Source: Legionella sp. (GTDB taxonomy: Bacteria > Pseudomonadota > Gammaproteobacteria > Legionellales > Legionellaceae). From it: a stretch of 64,000 nt of DNA. Below, in pieces: positions 1 to 9,457 of the stretch. Under the pieces are notes generated by a model. It was not told where the DNA came from, made no database searches, and saw only the letters and a list, made by a program, of their open reading frames with translations. Numbering within the stretch: the first letter of the stretch is position 1; each line of letters opens with the position of its first letter. The stretch is from contig PEQK01000012.1 of NCBI GenBank assembly GCA_002786165.1, positions 186,001-250,000 on the forward strand. The letters run 5' to 3'. The position numbers and the translations under genes were made by a program.

Positions 1-357
1 AGGCCTATGGTAATCACACACTTTTAACGGATGCTAAAAGTAGAGCTTAGACAGCTAGTGCCAATTTTTACCTTGAAGACACTTCTTCAATCGCAGTATT
101 TGGGCGTTCATTATTTTATATCCAAAGCCATTAGGTCTAAAGTATAACGACCGCAAAAAAATCTTGAAGAATTTTATGTCCCGTAGCCCCCAAGAAACGT
201 AGTGGATTGAGGGATCAAGGAATGATACTTTACTCAAGAAAAGCTAAGTCCGAAAAAACCGTCATATAAATATTTAAAATTATTTTTTCAATAGACCCCG
301 CAATCCATTACGTTTCTTGTGAGCTACGCTTTCTGAGTCACCATCTTCTCAACTCCT
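1..357. other. Gene-poor left edge with a hairpin and an inverted-repeat element
   Basis: No convincing gene is seen here. A 60-codon minus-strand frame (55-237) has no family resemblance and overlaps the repeat arm at 182-209, so I do not call it. A short hairpin with a 7-bp perfect stem lies at 20-41 (arms 20-26 and 35-41, 8-nt loop). The stretch is AT-rich and sits downstream of the graspetide ligase, whose stop is at 358. Any further gene of that cluster would have to lie beyond the window edge. Confidence 0.5.
182..328. repeat. Imperfect 28-bp inverted repeat (MITE-like or palindromic element)
   Basis: The arms 182-209 and 301-328 are reverse complements at 25 of 28 positions, with a perfect core reading aagaaacgta on the left arm. 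They enclose 91 bp of AT-rich, apparently non-coding DNA. The arrangement resembles a miniature inverted-repeat element or a dispersed palindromic repeat. No transposase and no obvious target-site duplication are visible. It lies just past the 3' end of the graspetide ligase and may mark an acquired segment. It could also be a large terminator-like structure, but no T-run follows either arm. Confidence 0.55.
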
Positions 358-1326
358 CTATTTCCCGATTAAACTCATAGCAATAACATTGCTAATTTTT
401 GTAGCTACCTCATCACAAAGAAATAACCATTGTCCGCTTGGATTGGCTTCAAGAAAAATTTCTTCGCCATGTTTATTAACAATAAAATCGTATGCACAAT
501 ATTCCAAATTTGCGTCTTTATGAAATGCTAATAATTTTTTTTGCGTATTTTCGGATAATTCAAAAGGAGACATAATATCTTTAGTTTGATTTTTTCGCCA
601 ATCGACACGTGTTTCCATAAGACGTTGAGAGTCAATTTTTACAGTAAAAACTTGCTCTCCCACAACAATGACCCTCAATTCATATTTTTTATCAATTTCT
701 TCTTGGTAAATCCCTGGCGCTAAGAAAACAGCTTGCTGTTGACTCTTAATTTCATCTAAATCAGTTTTTGTAGTATAGATAACGCTCTGATATGTCATAA
801 ATGAGCTTAAGGTCTTATATATTATTTTATCTGAAGCAGATAAATGCGCGCAGACATCACTCGATGAATTACTAATAATTCCTTTAGGTATTAGTAATCC
901 ATTTTTTAAAGCCATTCGTAACTGAGTGGCTTTACTCATTATTCTCTTAGTGCTGTTAATAGAGTTTATCCATTTTGAGTTTTCACAGAAATCAGACAAG
1001 GCGTGCAAAGCCAAACGCCATTCATACATTCGAAATCGCTCATTTACTGTTCCAGCCTCTCCCAACGTTTCAGGTTGAAGAATTGGTTTTGGTCGCCAGA
1101 AAACGCTTTTAATTGCATCAGAGGATAATTGATTATCTTCTTCATCAATCGAAATGGACAGTCGTGCTTCAGTCTGATCAAAAAGGTAAGAAAGATAATG
1201 TCCTTCTGCATAGCGCTTAAATATAACAGGAGACTCTCCAAAGTTAGTTAGCTCTTTTTGAACAGCTTGTATATGAGGGTCCCCGCTATCTTGTGTAACT
1301 ATTAAAATTTTTGACATGAGTTTCAT
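358..1326 (-). CDS. ATP-grasp graspetide ligase (MvdD-like RiPP macrocyclase)
   Basis: ATP-dependent ligase expected to join Ser/Thr hydroxyls or Lys amines of a ribosomal precursor to Asp/Glu side chains, giving ester or amide macrocycles. The 322-residue length fits the family. Visible hallmarks are a WRPKP segment at 77-81, the ELRVIVVG strand at 216-223, a DWR motif at 242-244, a YDF strand at 279-281 and the metal/ATP-binding block LEANPSGQW at 292-300. These features separate microviridin-type ligases from RimK or glutathione synthetase. The precursor gene ends 1 nt upstream, so the two are almost certainly co-transcribed. A second ATG three codons in (1317) is an equally good start. 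No transporter, protease or acetyltransferase gene is beside it. Assignment to the graspetide ligases is strong; the ring pattern is unknown. Confidence 0.85.
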   Translation of the reverse strand: MKLMSKILIVTQDSGDPHIQAVQKELTNFGESPVIFKRYAEGHYLSYLFDQTEARLSISIDEEDNQLSSDAIKSVFWRPKPILQPETLGEAGTVNERFRMYEWRLALHALSDFCENSKWINSINSTKRIMSKATQLRMALKNGLLIPKGIISNSSSDVCAHLSASDKIIYKTLSSFMTYQSVIYTTKTDLDEIKSQQQAVFLAPGIYQEEIDKKYELRVIVVGEQVFTVKIDSQRLMETRVDWRKNQTKDIMSPFELSENTQKKLLAFHKDANLEYCAYDFIVNKHGEEIFLEANPSGQWLFLCDEVATKISNVIAMSLIGK

Positions 1327-1327
1327 T

Positions 1328-1570
1328 CTAATCTATAGAATCTCCGCCATCCACATCATCCCCGACTGGATTAGCAGTATGCGTAATTCCTGAATATGTA
1401 GTAGTAGACTTAATACCATCTACAATTTCAGCACTAACATTTTCTGCTTTACTGATACCAAACGGAACCGTTTCTTTTGAGTCAAAAAAACCAACTTTAT
1501 TTGAACTGCCTTTTGTTATAAACATGCTTGCTCCATTATCAAATTTATCGGCAATAGTAGCATTGCTCAT
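1328..1570 (-). CDS. Graspetide (omega-ester RiPP) precursor peptide
   Basis: 80-residue peptide immediately upstream of the ATP-grasp ligase. The N-terminal two thirds look like a leader and include a PFGI segment at 36-39, comparable in position to the PFF/PWG leader motifs recognised by this ligase class. The C-terminus has a Ser/Thr cluster (S55, T56-T58, S60, T63, T65) followed by an acidic tail (D71, D72, D74, D77, D80). That is the donor-then-acceptor order expected of a graspetide core. There is no Cys, so a lanthipeptide or disulfide bacteriocin is unlikely. No clear Shine-Dalgarno precedes the ATG at 1570. Precursor identity is inferred from gene order and core composition; product activity is unknown. 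Confidence 0.75.
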   Translation of the reverse strand: MSNATIADKFDNGASMFITKGSSNKVGFFDSKETVPFGISKAENVSAEIVDGIKSTTTYSGITHTANPVGDDVDGGDSID

Positions 1571-1821
1571 TTTGAATTTCTATCATTTAAAAAGTTTATA
1601 AAAAATATAGAATGACAATTTTAATTTTCAATTTATCAAAATCATTTTGTTCTAATTTTAAGATTTTAGCCGCCACTTTTTTGAGCAAGCATTAATTACA
1701 CCTGTAGCAACATTTTTATCACAGTAAATAGATTACTGTTTTATTTATATAGGATAAATCAAGATTTGTTGTCACTTAACTTTAAGTGTACCAGAGAGTT
1801 TTTATTACGAAGATATTTCAT
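1571..1821. other. AT-rich intergenic spacer between tRNA-Pro and graspetide genes
   Basis: About 250 bp with no open frame of note, richer in A/T than the nuo region to its right. It holds the candidate promoter for the precursor gene. It abuts the 3' end of tRNA-Pro, a usual integration target, but no copy of the tRNA 3' sequence was found further left in the window. Confidence 0.4.
1604..1631 (-). promoter_or_regulatory. Candidate sigma-70 promoter for the graspetide operon
   Basis: On the minus strand, TTGAAA (1626-1631) is followed after 16 nt by TATATT (1604-1609). The predicted start lies about 25-30 nt before the precursor ATG. The region is very AT-rich, so chance matches are likely. 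Confidence 0.35.
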
Positions 1822-1898
1822 TGGTCGGGACGGAAGGATTTGAACCTTCGACCACTAGCACCCCATGCTAGTACGCTACCAGGCTGCGCTACGCCCCG
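1822..1898 (-). tRNA. tRNA-Pro(GGG)
   Basis: Cloverleaf of 77 nt with encoded CCA. The 5' acceptor strand starts CGGGGCG and pairs with the 3' side. The anticodon stem CTAGC/GCTAG encloses loop ATGGGGT, giving anticodon GGG, and the T-arm reads GGTTCAAATCC. The sequence closely follows the enterobacterial tRNA-Pro(GGG) pattern. Its 3' end points at the graspetide block. Confidence 0.95.
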
Positions 1899-1945
1899 AG
1901 AGGATGGATAATACCGTTTATTGGTTAAAATAACAATATACCCGG

Positions 1946-3385
1946 TTATGAAAAAGCACTCACACATGCTGCGATTAATGCACCTGGTACAATACCAAAA
2001 TACAATAATGACAACGCATTAGCGGACAGCAATGCTGTCGTAGTGCGTGGTAATACGATGCGTGAGCTGTCTTTGGCATCATCAAAATACATGACTTTGA
2101 TAACATACAAATAATAGTATGCGCCAATCACTGCAAACATCAAACCGACCACAGCAACCCACGTCAAATGGACATCGACCAGCGCTTTTAATACCAACAG
2201 TTTTGCAAAAAATCCTACCGTCGGTGGTACGCCTGCCATTGAAAATAAAATGATCATCATCATCAATGCCAACCAAGGACTACGCTTGTTCAACCCGCTC
2301 AAATCTTCAATCAATTCTACTTCAACGCCTGAACGCGACAATAGAACCAATAATCCAAATGCGCCTACAGACATCAATGCATAAATCAATCCGTAAAACA
2401 AAGCAGCCGCATACCCGGCTGAAGTTGCTGCTAAAATCCCAAATAAAGCATATCCCATGTGAGAAATTGTAGAATAAGCCAACAAACGTTTGATATTTTT
2501 TTGAACGATAGCAATGATATTTCCAAGTACCGCTGAACCAAGCGCCATGATCATGATCATATGCTGCCAAGTACCCACCAAATCACTCAACGCGAATGTC
2601 AAAATTCGTATGGTAATCCCAATCGCTGCAATCTTAGGCGCGGCACTTAAAAATAGCGTCACCGACGTCGGTGCGCCATCATACACATCCGGTGCCCACA
2701 TATGAAAAGGTACAGCAGCTAATTTGAAGCCTACGCCAGCTAAGATGAATACCAAAGAAAAAGACAGTAACCCTGCATGCTCTTTGCCGTGTGTCGCAAT
2801 ACTGCGTGCAATATCTGCAAAATCTAGTGAGCCAGTAGCACCATATAATAACGACATGCCATACAACATCATGGCAGACGTAATAGAACCAATGATAAAA
2901 TATTTCATCGCCGCTTCTGAACTATTGGAATGGGTTCTACGAATAGCGGTCATCGCATACAAGGGCAAAGATAATAACTCTATACCCAAATACATCGTCA
3001 ATAAAGAATGAGCAGATACTAAAATCATCATGCCTAACGTGGAAAATAATCCAAGGACATAATAATCACCAGCCGGCAATTTGCGTTCATCCAAATAGTC
3101 TTTAGAATACATAAAACTCAAGAAAACCGTCAGATAAATGAATAACTTCATGATATGCGCCATATCATCAGAGACAAATGCGCCATGAAAAGCTAATTGC
3201 GCATATTGGCCCAAAAATAAATACGAAACGCATCCAGCCAAAGCCAATCCAATTCCCGCACACCACAACGCAATGGAAGGACAAGCACGTTTAAAAAATA
3301 AATTGGTCACGAGCGCCAAACAGGCCGTGATCAAGATAGTGATTTCTGGCAATGCAGGTAACAGAGAGTCGTTTATTCCCATCAT
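1946..3385 (-). CDS. nuoN: NADH-quinone oxidoreductase subunit N
   Basis: Membrane antiporter-like subunit of complex I and last gene of the nuo operon. 479 residues, about 14 hydrophobic helices, within the usual length. The proton_antipo_M core is seen with the SxxSHMGY segment ([13 protein letters not shown]) and buried charged residues in TM helices ([17 protein letters not shown]). It couples quinone reduction to proton translocation in the inner membrane. nuoM ends 6 nt upstream. No terminator is visible before tRNA-Pro. Confidence 0.95.
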   Translation of the reverse strand: MMGINDSLLPALPEITILITACLALVTNLFFKRACPSIALWCAGIGLALAGCVSYLFLGQYAQLAFHGAFVSDDMAHIMKLFIYLTVFLSFMYSKDYLDERKLPAGDYYVLGLFSTLGMMILVSAHSLLTMYLGIELLSLPLYAMTAIRRTHSNSSEAAMKYFIIGSITSAMMLYGMSLLYGATGSLDFADIARSIATHGKEHAGLLSFSLVFILAGVGFKLAAVPFHMWAPDVYDGAPTSVTLFLSAAPKIAAIGITIRILTFALSDLVGTWQHMIMIMALGSAVLGNIIAIVQKNIKRLLAYSTISHMGYALFGILAATSAGYAAALFYGLIYALMSVGAFGLLVLLSRSGVEVELIEDLSGLNKRSPWLALMMMIILFSMAGVPPTVGFFAKLLVLKALVDVHLTWVAVVGLMFAVIGAYYYLYVIKVMYFDDAKDSSRIVLPRTTTALLSANALSLLYFGIVPGALIAACVSAFS

Positions 3386-3391
3386 ATTCGT

Positions 3392-4897
3392 TTAACCTTT
3401 TGATTTAACAGCTAATTCAAGAGTATGGCTTACAGTTTGATGCACATAAGTCAACCAGGGTTTGGGGTAGACACCCATACCAATCACCATGATTGCCAAA
3501 AGTACATAAGCACTGAGTTCGGTTGGAGAAAGGTCCGTTAAAGCATCAACTTTCTCATTGGCTATTGGTCCAAAAATAACTCGTTTATAGAGCCATAAAG
3601 TGTATGCCGCACCAATAATCAAGGTTGTTGCAGCCCAAAAAGCAATCCAGAAACCTGCTTTGATGCTGCCAACAATCACCATGAATTCACCAATAAATCC
3701 GGAGCTTCCTGGTAATCCAGCATTTGCCATGGCAAATAGCATCAAAAAGCTAGCAAATATTGGCATACGATGCACAATCCCGCCAAAATCATTGATGTTT
3801 CTGGTATGCATGCGATCATAGATATATCCAACCCCTGCAAACATCCCACTAGAAATAAAGGCGTGTGAAATCATCACCACAATAGCGCCTTCCAACACCA
3901 ATCCTGCTGACGCCAAATCTGCATGATCCGCAACGGCATAAATCGCGAAACACCCTAGCGTGACAAAACCCATGTGAGAAATAGACGAATAGGCAATCAG
4001 CTTTTTCATGTCTTGTTGAATCACAGCAATCAGACCAACATACACCACGGCAATCAATGACAATACAATCATAATATTGGCATAATGCCGGCATGCATCC
4101 GGTACAATCGGCAATGCAAAACGAATGAATCCATACGCGCCAAGTTTTAGCAAAATTGCAGCTAACACAACAGAACCACCAGCTGGCGCTTCAGTATGCG
4201 CATCCGGCAACCAAGTATGGACTGGAAACATAGGAACCTTGATCGCAAAACCTAAAAAGAAGGCAATGAAAATCAAAGTTTGGGCCGTCATATTTAATTT
4301 TACGGCATAGAATGTTTCAATATTGAATGTGCCGGCGCCATATCCAAGATATAAAAAAGCAGCCAACATCAACACCGAGCCTAAAAAGGTGTATAAGAAA
4401 AACTTAATCGCAGCATACACGCGGTTATCTGAACCCCAGATCCCAATGATCAAGTACATAGGAATCAATGTGGCTTCCCAAAATACATAAAAGAGGATCG
4501 AATCAGTGGCAGCAAATACGCCAACCAAAAACCCTTGCATGATCAAAAAAGCTGCAAAATACTGAGCAATGCGCTTTTTGATGCTGCTCCAAGTGGCCAA
4601 TACCACGATAAGGTTGGTAAAAATGCTAAGCACAATCAGCAACAACGACAAACCATCTACGCCTAAACTATAGCGTAACCCCAAAGAAGGCATCCAAGCC
4701 CTGTCTTCAGTGAACTGCATCGCATACGTATTAGGATTAAAATCTCGCAGCATAGGAATACACATTAACCCTGTCACAATAATCGTGGCTAAAGTAATCA
4801 AACGAGAACTACGAGGATACCGATCGTCTCCTAGCATAAATACAATGATCCCGCTGATAATAGGTATCCAAATCAAATAACTCAGCACATGCTGCAT
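3392..4897 (-). CDS. nuoM: NADH-quinone oxidoreductase subunit M
   Basis: Antiporter-like proton-channel subunit of the complex I membrane arm. 501 residues with about 14 TM helices. Typical blocks are FWEATLIPMYLIIGIWG, with the conserved TM glutamate, KVPMFPVHTWLPDAHTEAP and AYSSISHMGFVTLG. It starts 53 nt after nuoL and sits in the conserved L-M-N order at the distal end of the operon. Confidence 0.97.
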   Translation of the reverse strand: MQHVLSYLIWIPIISGIIVFMLGDDRYPRSSRLITLATIIVTGLMCIPMLRDFNPNTYAMQFTEDRAWMPSLGLRYSLGVDGLSLLLIVLSIFTNLIVVLATWSSIKKRIAQYFAAFLIMQGFLVGVFAATDSILFYVFWEATLIPMYLIIGIWGSDNRVYAAIKFFLYTFLGSVLMLAAFLYLGYGAGTFNIETFYAVKLNMTAQTLIFIAFFLGFAIKVPMFPVHTWLPDAHTEAPAGGSVVLAAILLKLGAYGFIRFALPIVPDACRHYANIMIVLSLIAVVYVGLIAVIQQDMKKLIAYSSISHMGFVTLGCFAIYAVADHADLASAGLVLEGAIVVMISHAFISSGMFAGVGYIYDRMHTRNINDFGGIVHRMPIFASFLMLFAMANAGLPGSSGFIGEFMVIVGSIKAGFWIAFWAATTLIIGAAYTLWLYKRVIFGPIANEKVDALTDLSPTELSAYVLLAIMVIGMGVYPKPWLTYVHQTVSHTLELAVKSKG

Positions 4898-4950
4898 AAC
4901 AACTCACCTTAGCAAATTAAAATAGAACCGATGGAAACTCAGTCATCGCC

Positions 4951-6924
4951 TCAGAACATTAAAAACCAGATTAAAAATCCAAATAATCCTAAGATCATGA
5001 CAAACACATAATGATACAAATATCCGTCTTGCATGGTACGCGATCGCTGCGCAACCCAACGCACCATCCGACCACTGCCATTGACCACAGCACCATCAAT
5101 CAGCATTTGGTCTCCAGTACGATAGAATATTCGACCCAACATTTTTGAACCATTAATAAACACATGCTCATTAAACCAATCAAATCCATATTTGTTGAGT
5201 AAAAGACGATATAGCCATTGAAAACGCTGAGCCATCAAACCTGGAATTGCAGGGTAAGCAATATAAAAGACCCACGCCAACGCTATTCCAAACATCGTCA
5301 GCCAAAAAACAGGCGAAAATACAGCATGTTGTAATGCAAACAACGGTGACTCAATTTCTTTGGCCAGTTCACTTAAAACATCATGCGCAGGCAAGACTGT
5401 AATGGCATCAGCCAACAAAACTGGATGATTTAAAAACATGGGACTATATAGGAAATACCCCAGTATTACGGAAGGAATGGCCAACAAGACCAGCGGTAAT
5501 CCAATCACCCAAGGCGATTCATGCACATGGTCATACGTTTCTTTGTCCATTCTCGGTTGTCCATAAAATACTAGGAATAATGCACGGAACGAATACAAAG
5601 CAGTGACCATCGCACCTAATAAAACACACCAATATGCGTAAGTGGCGCCAGGTATAGTAGATAATTTTGCAACTTCAATGATGGTATCTTTGGAAAAGAA
5701 TCCAGCAAAAGGCGGAACTGCGCAGAGCGCCAAACTGCCTATGACAAACGTGTAAAAAGTAAGCGGCATTTTGCGTCGCAATCCACCCATTTTCTGCATG
5801 TCTTGCTCATGATGCATACCTATGATGACCGAGCCAGCACCTAAAAACAATAACGCTTTGAAACAAGCATGCGTGAGCAAATGAAAAATACCAGCGGAAT
5901 AAGCTGATGCACCCATAGCCACCATCATATATCCAAGTTGCGATAAAGTAGAATAAGCCACTACACGTTTGATGTCATTCATCACCAAAGCCAAAATACC
6001 GGTAAAGAATGCGCCAGTGGCTCCAATAATTAAGACAAAACTCAACGCAGTGGTAGACAATTCCATCAAAGGTGAAATACGTGCCACCATGAATACACCC
6101 GCTGTTACCATGGTAGCAGCATGAATCAGTGCTGAAATTGGGGTAGGACCTTCCATGGATTCTGGCAACCAAACGTGCAAAGGTACTTGCGCTGACTTAC
6201 CCATGGCACCTACGAATAGTAAAAGACAAATCACCGTGACCAAAGACCAAGAATGGCCTGAAAACAATACAATTTGCTGCTGTGCAATTTGATCAGCTTG
6301 TTGAAATACCGTTTGATAATCAAGACTGCCTGCGCATGCCAAAACCAGCCCAATGCCTAAAATAAAACCAAAGTCTCCGACTCGATTGACCAAGAAGGCT
6401 TTCAAACTACCTTGATTCGCAGATTCTTTTTGATACCAAAATCCAATCAGTAGATAAGATACCAAGCCAACCCCTTCCCAACCAAAGAACAACTGGAGGA
6501 AATTATTGGAGGTAACCAACATCAGCATCATAAACGTAAATAAAGAAATATAACTGAAAAACCTCTGGTACCCATCGTCATCGGCCATATAACCAATGCT
6601 ATAAATGTGTACTAGAAAAGATACAAATGTCACCACGATCAACATGACGGCTGTCAACGAATCAATCAAAAATCCAATATGAAACGCATAAGGAAAAAAG
6701 TCACCACCGCTCGCCCAAGTATATAGGTTGATGTTTAAAATAGGTTGCTGTTTGCCAAACACAGTAATAGCTACCATGATAGACATCACCAAAGACAGCC
6801 CTATTCCAAAAATCGTAACGGAATGTGCGCCTACACGACCAATTTGCTTACGCAGCAATCCTGAAATCAGTGACCCTATCAAAGGGGAAAGAACAATAAT
6901 CAAACAAGATGTCAATATACTCAC
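4951..6924 (-). CDS. nuoL: NADH-quinone oxidoreductase subunit L
   Basis: Largest antiporter-like subunit of complex I, 657 residues. The N-terminal oxidoreductase_q1_N domain (FFGWEGVGLVSYLLIGFWY) is followed by the proton_antipo_M core (SAQVPLHVWLPESMEGPTP, AYSTLSQLGYMM). The long C-terminus ends in a final TM helix and would form the lateral HL helix that braces the membrane arm. It starts 4 nt after the nuoK stop. Confidence 0.97.
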   Translation of the reverse strand: MSILTSCLIIVLSPLIGSLISGLLRKQIGRVGAHSVTIFGIGLSLVMSIMVAITVFGKQQPILNINLYTWASGGDFFPYAFHIGFLIDSLTAVMLIVVTFVSFLVHIYSIGYMADDDGYQRFFSYISLFTFMMLMLVTSNNFLQLFFGWEGVGLVSYLLIGFWYQKESANQGSLKAFLVNRVGDFGFILGIGLVLACAGSLDYQTVFQQADQIAQQQIVLFSGHSWSLVTVICLLLFVGAMGKSAQVPLHVWLPESMEGPTPISALIHAATMVTAGVFMVARISPLMELSTTALSFVLIIGATGAFFTGILALVMNDIKRVVAYSTLSQLGYMMVAMGASAYSAGIFHLLTHACFKALLFLGAGSVIIGMHHEQDMQKMGGLRRKMPLTFYTFVIGSLALCAVPPFAGFFSKDTIIEVAKLSTIPGATYAYWCVLLGAMVTALYSFRALFLVFYGQPRMDKETYDHVHESPWVIGLPLVLLAIPSVILGYFLYSPMFLNHPVLLADAITVLPAHDVLSELAKEIESPLFALQHAVFSPVFWLTMFGIALAWVFYIAYPAIPGLMAQRFQWLYRLLLNKYGFDWFNEHVFINGSKMLGRIFYRTGDQMLIDGAVVNGSGRMVRWVAQRSRTMQDGYLYHYVFVMILGLFGFLIWFLMF

Positions 6925-6928
6925 ATTT

Positions 6929-7234
6929 TCACCCTTTTAAGTGATTCATTTCAGACACATTAATATCACCGCGATTGCGATACAGTAACATCACAATGGC
7001 TAAACCTATTGCAGCTTCTGCTGCAGCAACCGTCAAAATAAAAAAGACGAATACTTCCCCAGTTGCTTCCCCAAATCGCTGCGAAAAAGCAACTAAGTTG
7101 GTATTAACCGCCAATAATAACAATTCAATACAAATCATTAACAAAATGACATTGCGACGATGAATAACGATACCAAACAGTCCGAGTCCAAATAAAATAG
7201 CGGATAATATCAAATAATTTGACAAAGGTATCAT
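6929..7234 (-). CDS. nuoK: NADH-quinone oxidoreductase subunit K
   Basis: Small three-helix membrane subunit (101 residues, full length) of complex I. The conserved segment [18 protein letters not shown] carries the TM glutamate used in proton transfer, and a second glutamate lies in the [11 protein letters not shown] helix. It sits 5 nt after nuoJ. Confidence 0.97.
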   Translation of the reverse strand: MIPLSNYLILSAILFGLGLFGIVIHRRNVILLMICIELLLLAVNTNLVAFSQRFGEATGEVFVFFILTVAAAEAAIGLAIVMLLYRNRGDINVSEMNHLKG

Positions 7235-7239
7235 ATGAT

Positions 7240-7845
7240 TTATTCCTTATGGGTTTCTGATTGCATCGCAATGACACTAATGCGATCTTCTCGTCGAACC
7301 ATGATTTGGTTCAAAACATTTTGTCGTTTAGAACGATTGGGCACGTTACGATGAGCCAAAGTAATCGCAGCAATAATAGCGACCAATAAAATCACAGCAG
7401 CTATTTCAAAAGCCAAAACATAATCGGTATACAGTATCATTCCAATCGCTTGCGTATCTGAGTATATAGAATGGGTCGCTGGCACAGCATCCCCAAAAAT
7501 ACCAGTGGTGGGCAAAGCAATATATAACAAGCCTACTAATGAAGACACAATGAGCAAGCCTAAAGGCACATAACGCATCAACTGGGACTTCATTGACTCC
7601 ACATCAATATTGAGCATCATGACCACAAATAAAAATAAAGTCATCACAGCGCCAACATAGACCAAAACCAAAATCAATGCTAAGAATTCAGCATGGACCA
7701 AAAGCCATAATACTGAGCTGCTAAAAAACGCAAACACCAAAAATAGCACACAACGCACCGGGTTAGATTGCGTCACAATCAATACTGCAGACAACACAGT
7801 CAGCCCCGCGAATATGTAAAAAATAAATTGTTGCAATGTCAACAT
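7240..7845 (-). CDS. nuoJ: NADH-quinone oxidoreductase subunit J
   Basis: Five-helix membrane subunit of complex I, 201 residues. The TM3 region ([18 protein letters not shown]) is the conserved part near the quinone-site coupling path. The C-terminal soluble tail is basic and variable. It sits between nuoI and nuoK with short spacers. Confidence 0.96.
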   Translation of the reverse strand: MLTLQQFIFYIFAGLTVLSAVLIVTQSNPVRCVLFLVFAFFSSSVLWLLVHAEFLALILVLVYVGAVMTLFLFVVMMLNIDVESMKSQLMRYVPLGLLIVSSLVGLLYIALPTTGIFGDAVPATHSIYSDTQAIGMILYTDYVLAFEIAAVILLVAIIAAITLAHRNVPNRSKRQNVLNQIMVRREDRISVIAMQSETHKE

Positions 7846-7866
7846 ATGCCTTATATCCCCAACGTG

Positions 7867-8367
7867 TTAACGATAACGCGCATCTTCTTCTCGATCAGCT
7901 GCTAATTTAGGTTCCATCAAATCGCCAATCGCCAATAGTTTTTCTTTGGTCAAAATATTTTGACCTCGTTCGCTCATATGAATGTGCTGAATAGGTGTCA
8001 GTACAATCGAGTCTACGGGACATGATTCTTCGCATAATCCGCAACTGATGCATTTGAACGCGTCAATATCATATCGAGTAGTGCGTCGCGACCCGTCTTC
8101 ACGTGGTTCTGACTCAATGGTAATGGCCAATGCTGGGCAAACTGCTTCACACAATTTACAAGCAATACAACGTTCTTCCCCATTGGGATACCGTCGTAGC
8201 GCCAACATACCACGAAACCTATTGGAACTCGGTGTTTTTTCTTCTGGAAATTGAACGGTAATTTTTTTCTTAAAAAAGTACCGACCGGTTAACATTAAGC
8301 CGCGCAACAAATCCACCATCAAATAGCTGCGGATATAATGTTTTATATATCGATATGCTTTATTCAT
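7867..8367 (-). CDS. nuoI: NADH-quinone oxidoreductase subunit I (2x[4Fe-4S])
   Basis: Peripheral-arm ferredoxin-like subunit that passes electrons to the terminal cluster N2. 166 residues. Two classic CxxCxxCxxxCP motifs are visible, [12 protein letters not shown] and [12 protein letters not shown], which ligate clusters N6a and N6b. The N-terminus carries the amphipathic segment that anchors it to the membrane arm. nuoH ends 14 nt upstream. Confidence 0.97.
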   Translation of the reverse strand: MNKAYRYIKHYIRSYLMVDLLRGLMLTGRYFFKKKITVQFPEEKTPSSNRFRGMLALRRYPNGEERCIACKLCEAVCPALAITIESEPREDGSRRTTRYDIDAFKCISCGLCEESCPVDSIVLTPIQHIHMSERGQNILTKEKLLAIGDLMEPKLAADREEDARYR

Positions 8368-8381
8368 TCAAAAGTCTCGCA

Positions 8382-9404
8382 TCAAAACCAAGGTTTTACT
8401 TTAGCTATTACCATCAACGCCGTGACAATAACCCATACGATCGTCGTTGGAATCAATACTTTCCAGCCCAGACGCATCAATTGATCATAACGATAACGTG
8501 GAAAAGTCGCTCTGATCCACAAATATACAAATAAGAAAAACGAGATTTTCAATAATAACCAAGCAAATCCTGGAACAAAAAAGAAAAGATCGTTGAGCAC
8601 GGGTATACCATCAAATGGGGATAACCAACCACCACAAAACAATAAAGCCAACATCGTAGAAATCAAAATCATACTGGCGTATTCGGCAAGGAATAACATA
8701 CCAAATCCAATTGCAGAATATTCCACATGGAATCCAGCTACAATTTCAGATTCACCTTCCGCCAAATCAAATGGAGCACGATTGGTTTCAGCCACACCTG
8801 ATATCCAAAAAATAATAAATAATGGCAACAAAGGTAGCGCCCACCAATGCCAAATGCCCCCTTGTTGTGACAACACAATATCCGTCAAATTCATACTGCC
8901 TGCAGCAAGCAAAATACCAACAAACGAAAATCCCATAGCAATTTCATAAGAAATAGTTTGTGCAGCAGAGCGCATGGCACCCAACATGGCATATTTTGAA
9001 TTCGACGCCCAACCTGCAATTAAAATCCCATAAACAGCGAGCGAGCTGAGTGCAAATAAAAATAAGATACCCGCATTAATGTTCGCCAATACCAATCCTT
9101 GGTCAAACGGAATGACGGCCCAACCCACTAAGGCCGGTACCAAAGCGAACAAAGGTGCCATCCGAAACAAATAACGATTGGACTTGGTAGGCACAATGAT
9201 TTCTTTGGCCAACATTTTAATCAAATCAGCAAAAGGTTGCAGTAATCCCCGAAACCCCACACGATTTGGACCAATGCGAGATTGAATATAACCAATGACT
9301 TTGCGTTCTGCATAGGTCAAATAAGCCACTGCCAACAATAATGGCAGAACAATAATCAAAATCTTAATCACAACCCAAAGCAGTAAGCTGATATCATGTA
9401 ACAT
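8382..9404 (-). CDS. nuoH: NADH-quinone oxidoreductase subunit H
   Basis: Membrane subunit that forms much of the ubiquinone chamber. 340 residues, eight TM helices. Signature segments are [20 protein letters not shown] near the N-terminus and [20 protein letters not shown] in the middle, both rich in the charged residues that link the quinone site to the proton path. Confidence 0.97.
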   Translation of the reverse strand: MLHDISLLLWVVIKILIIVLPLLLAVAYLTYAERKVIGYIQSRIGPNRVGFRGLLQPFADLIKMLAKEIIVPTKSNRYLFRMAPLFALVPALVGWAVIPFDQGLVLANINAGILFLFALSSLAVYGILIAGWASNSKYAMLGAMRSAAQTISYEIAMGFSFVGILLAAGSMNLTDIVLSQQGGIWHWWALPLLPLFIIFWISGVAETNRAPFDLAEGESEIVAGFHVEYSAIGFGMLFLAEYASMILISTMLALLFCGGWLSPFDGIPVLNDLFFFVPGFAWLLLKISFFLFVYLWIRATFPRYRYDQLMRLGWKVLIPTTIVWVIVTALMVIAKVKPWF

Positions 9405-9457
9405 GCGATTACCTATTCTGTTTTTCTTGTAAACGTATTTAAATCCAACGCCATATT

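Noticed and set aside
55-237. 60-codon minus-strand frame at the left edge
   Set aside because: No family resemblance, no ribosome-binding site, and it overlaps the inverted-repeat arm.
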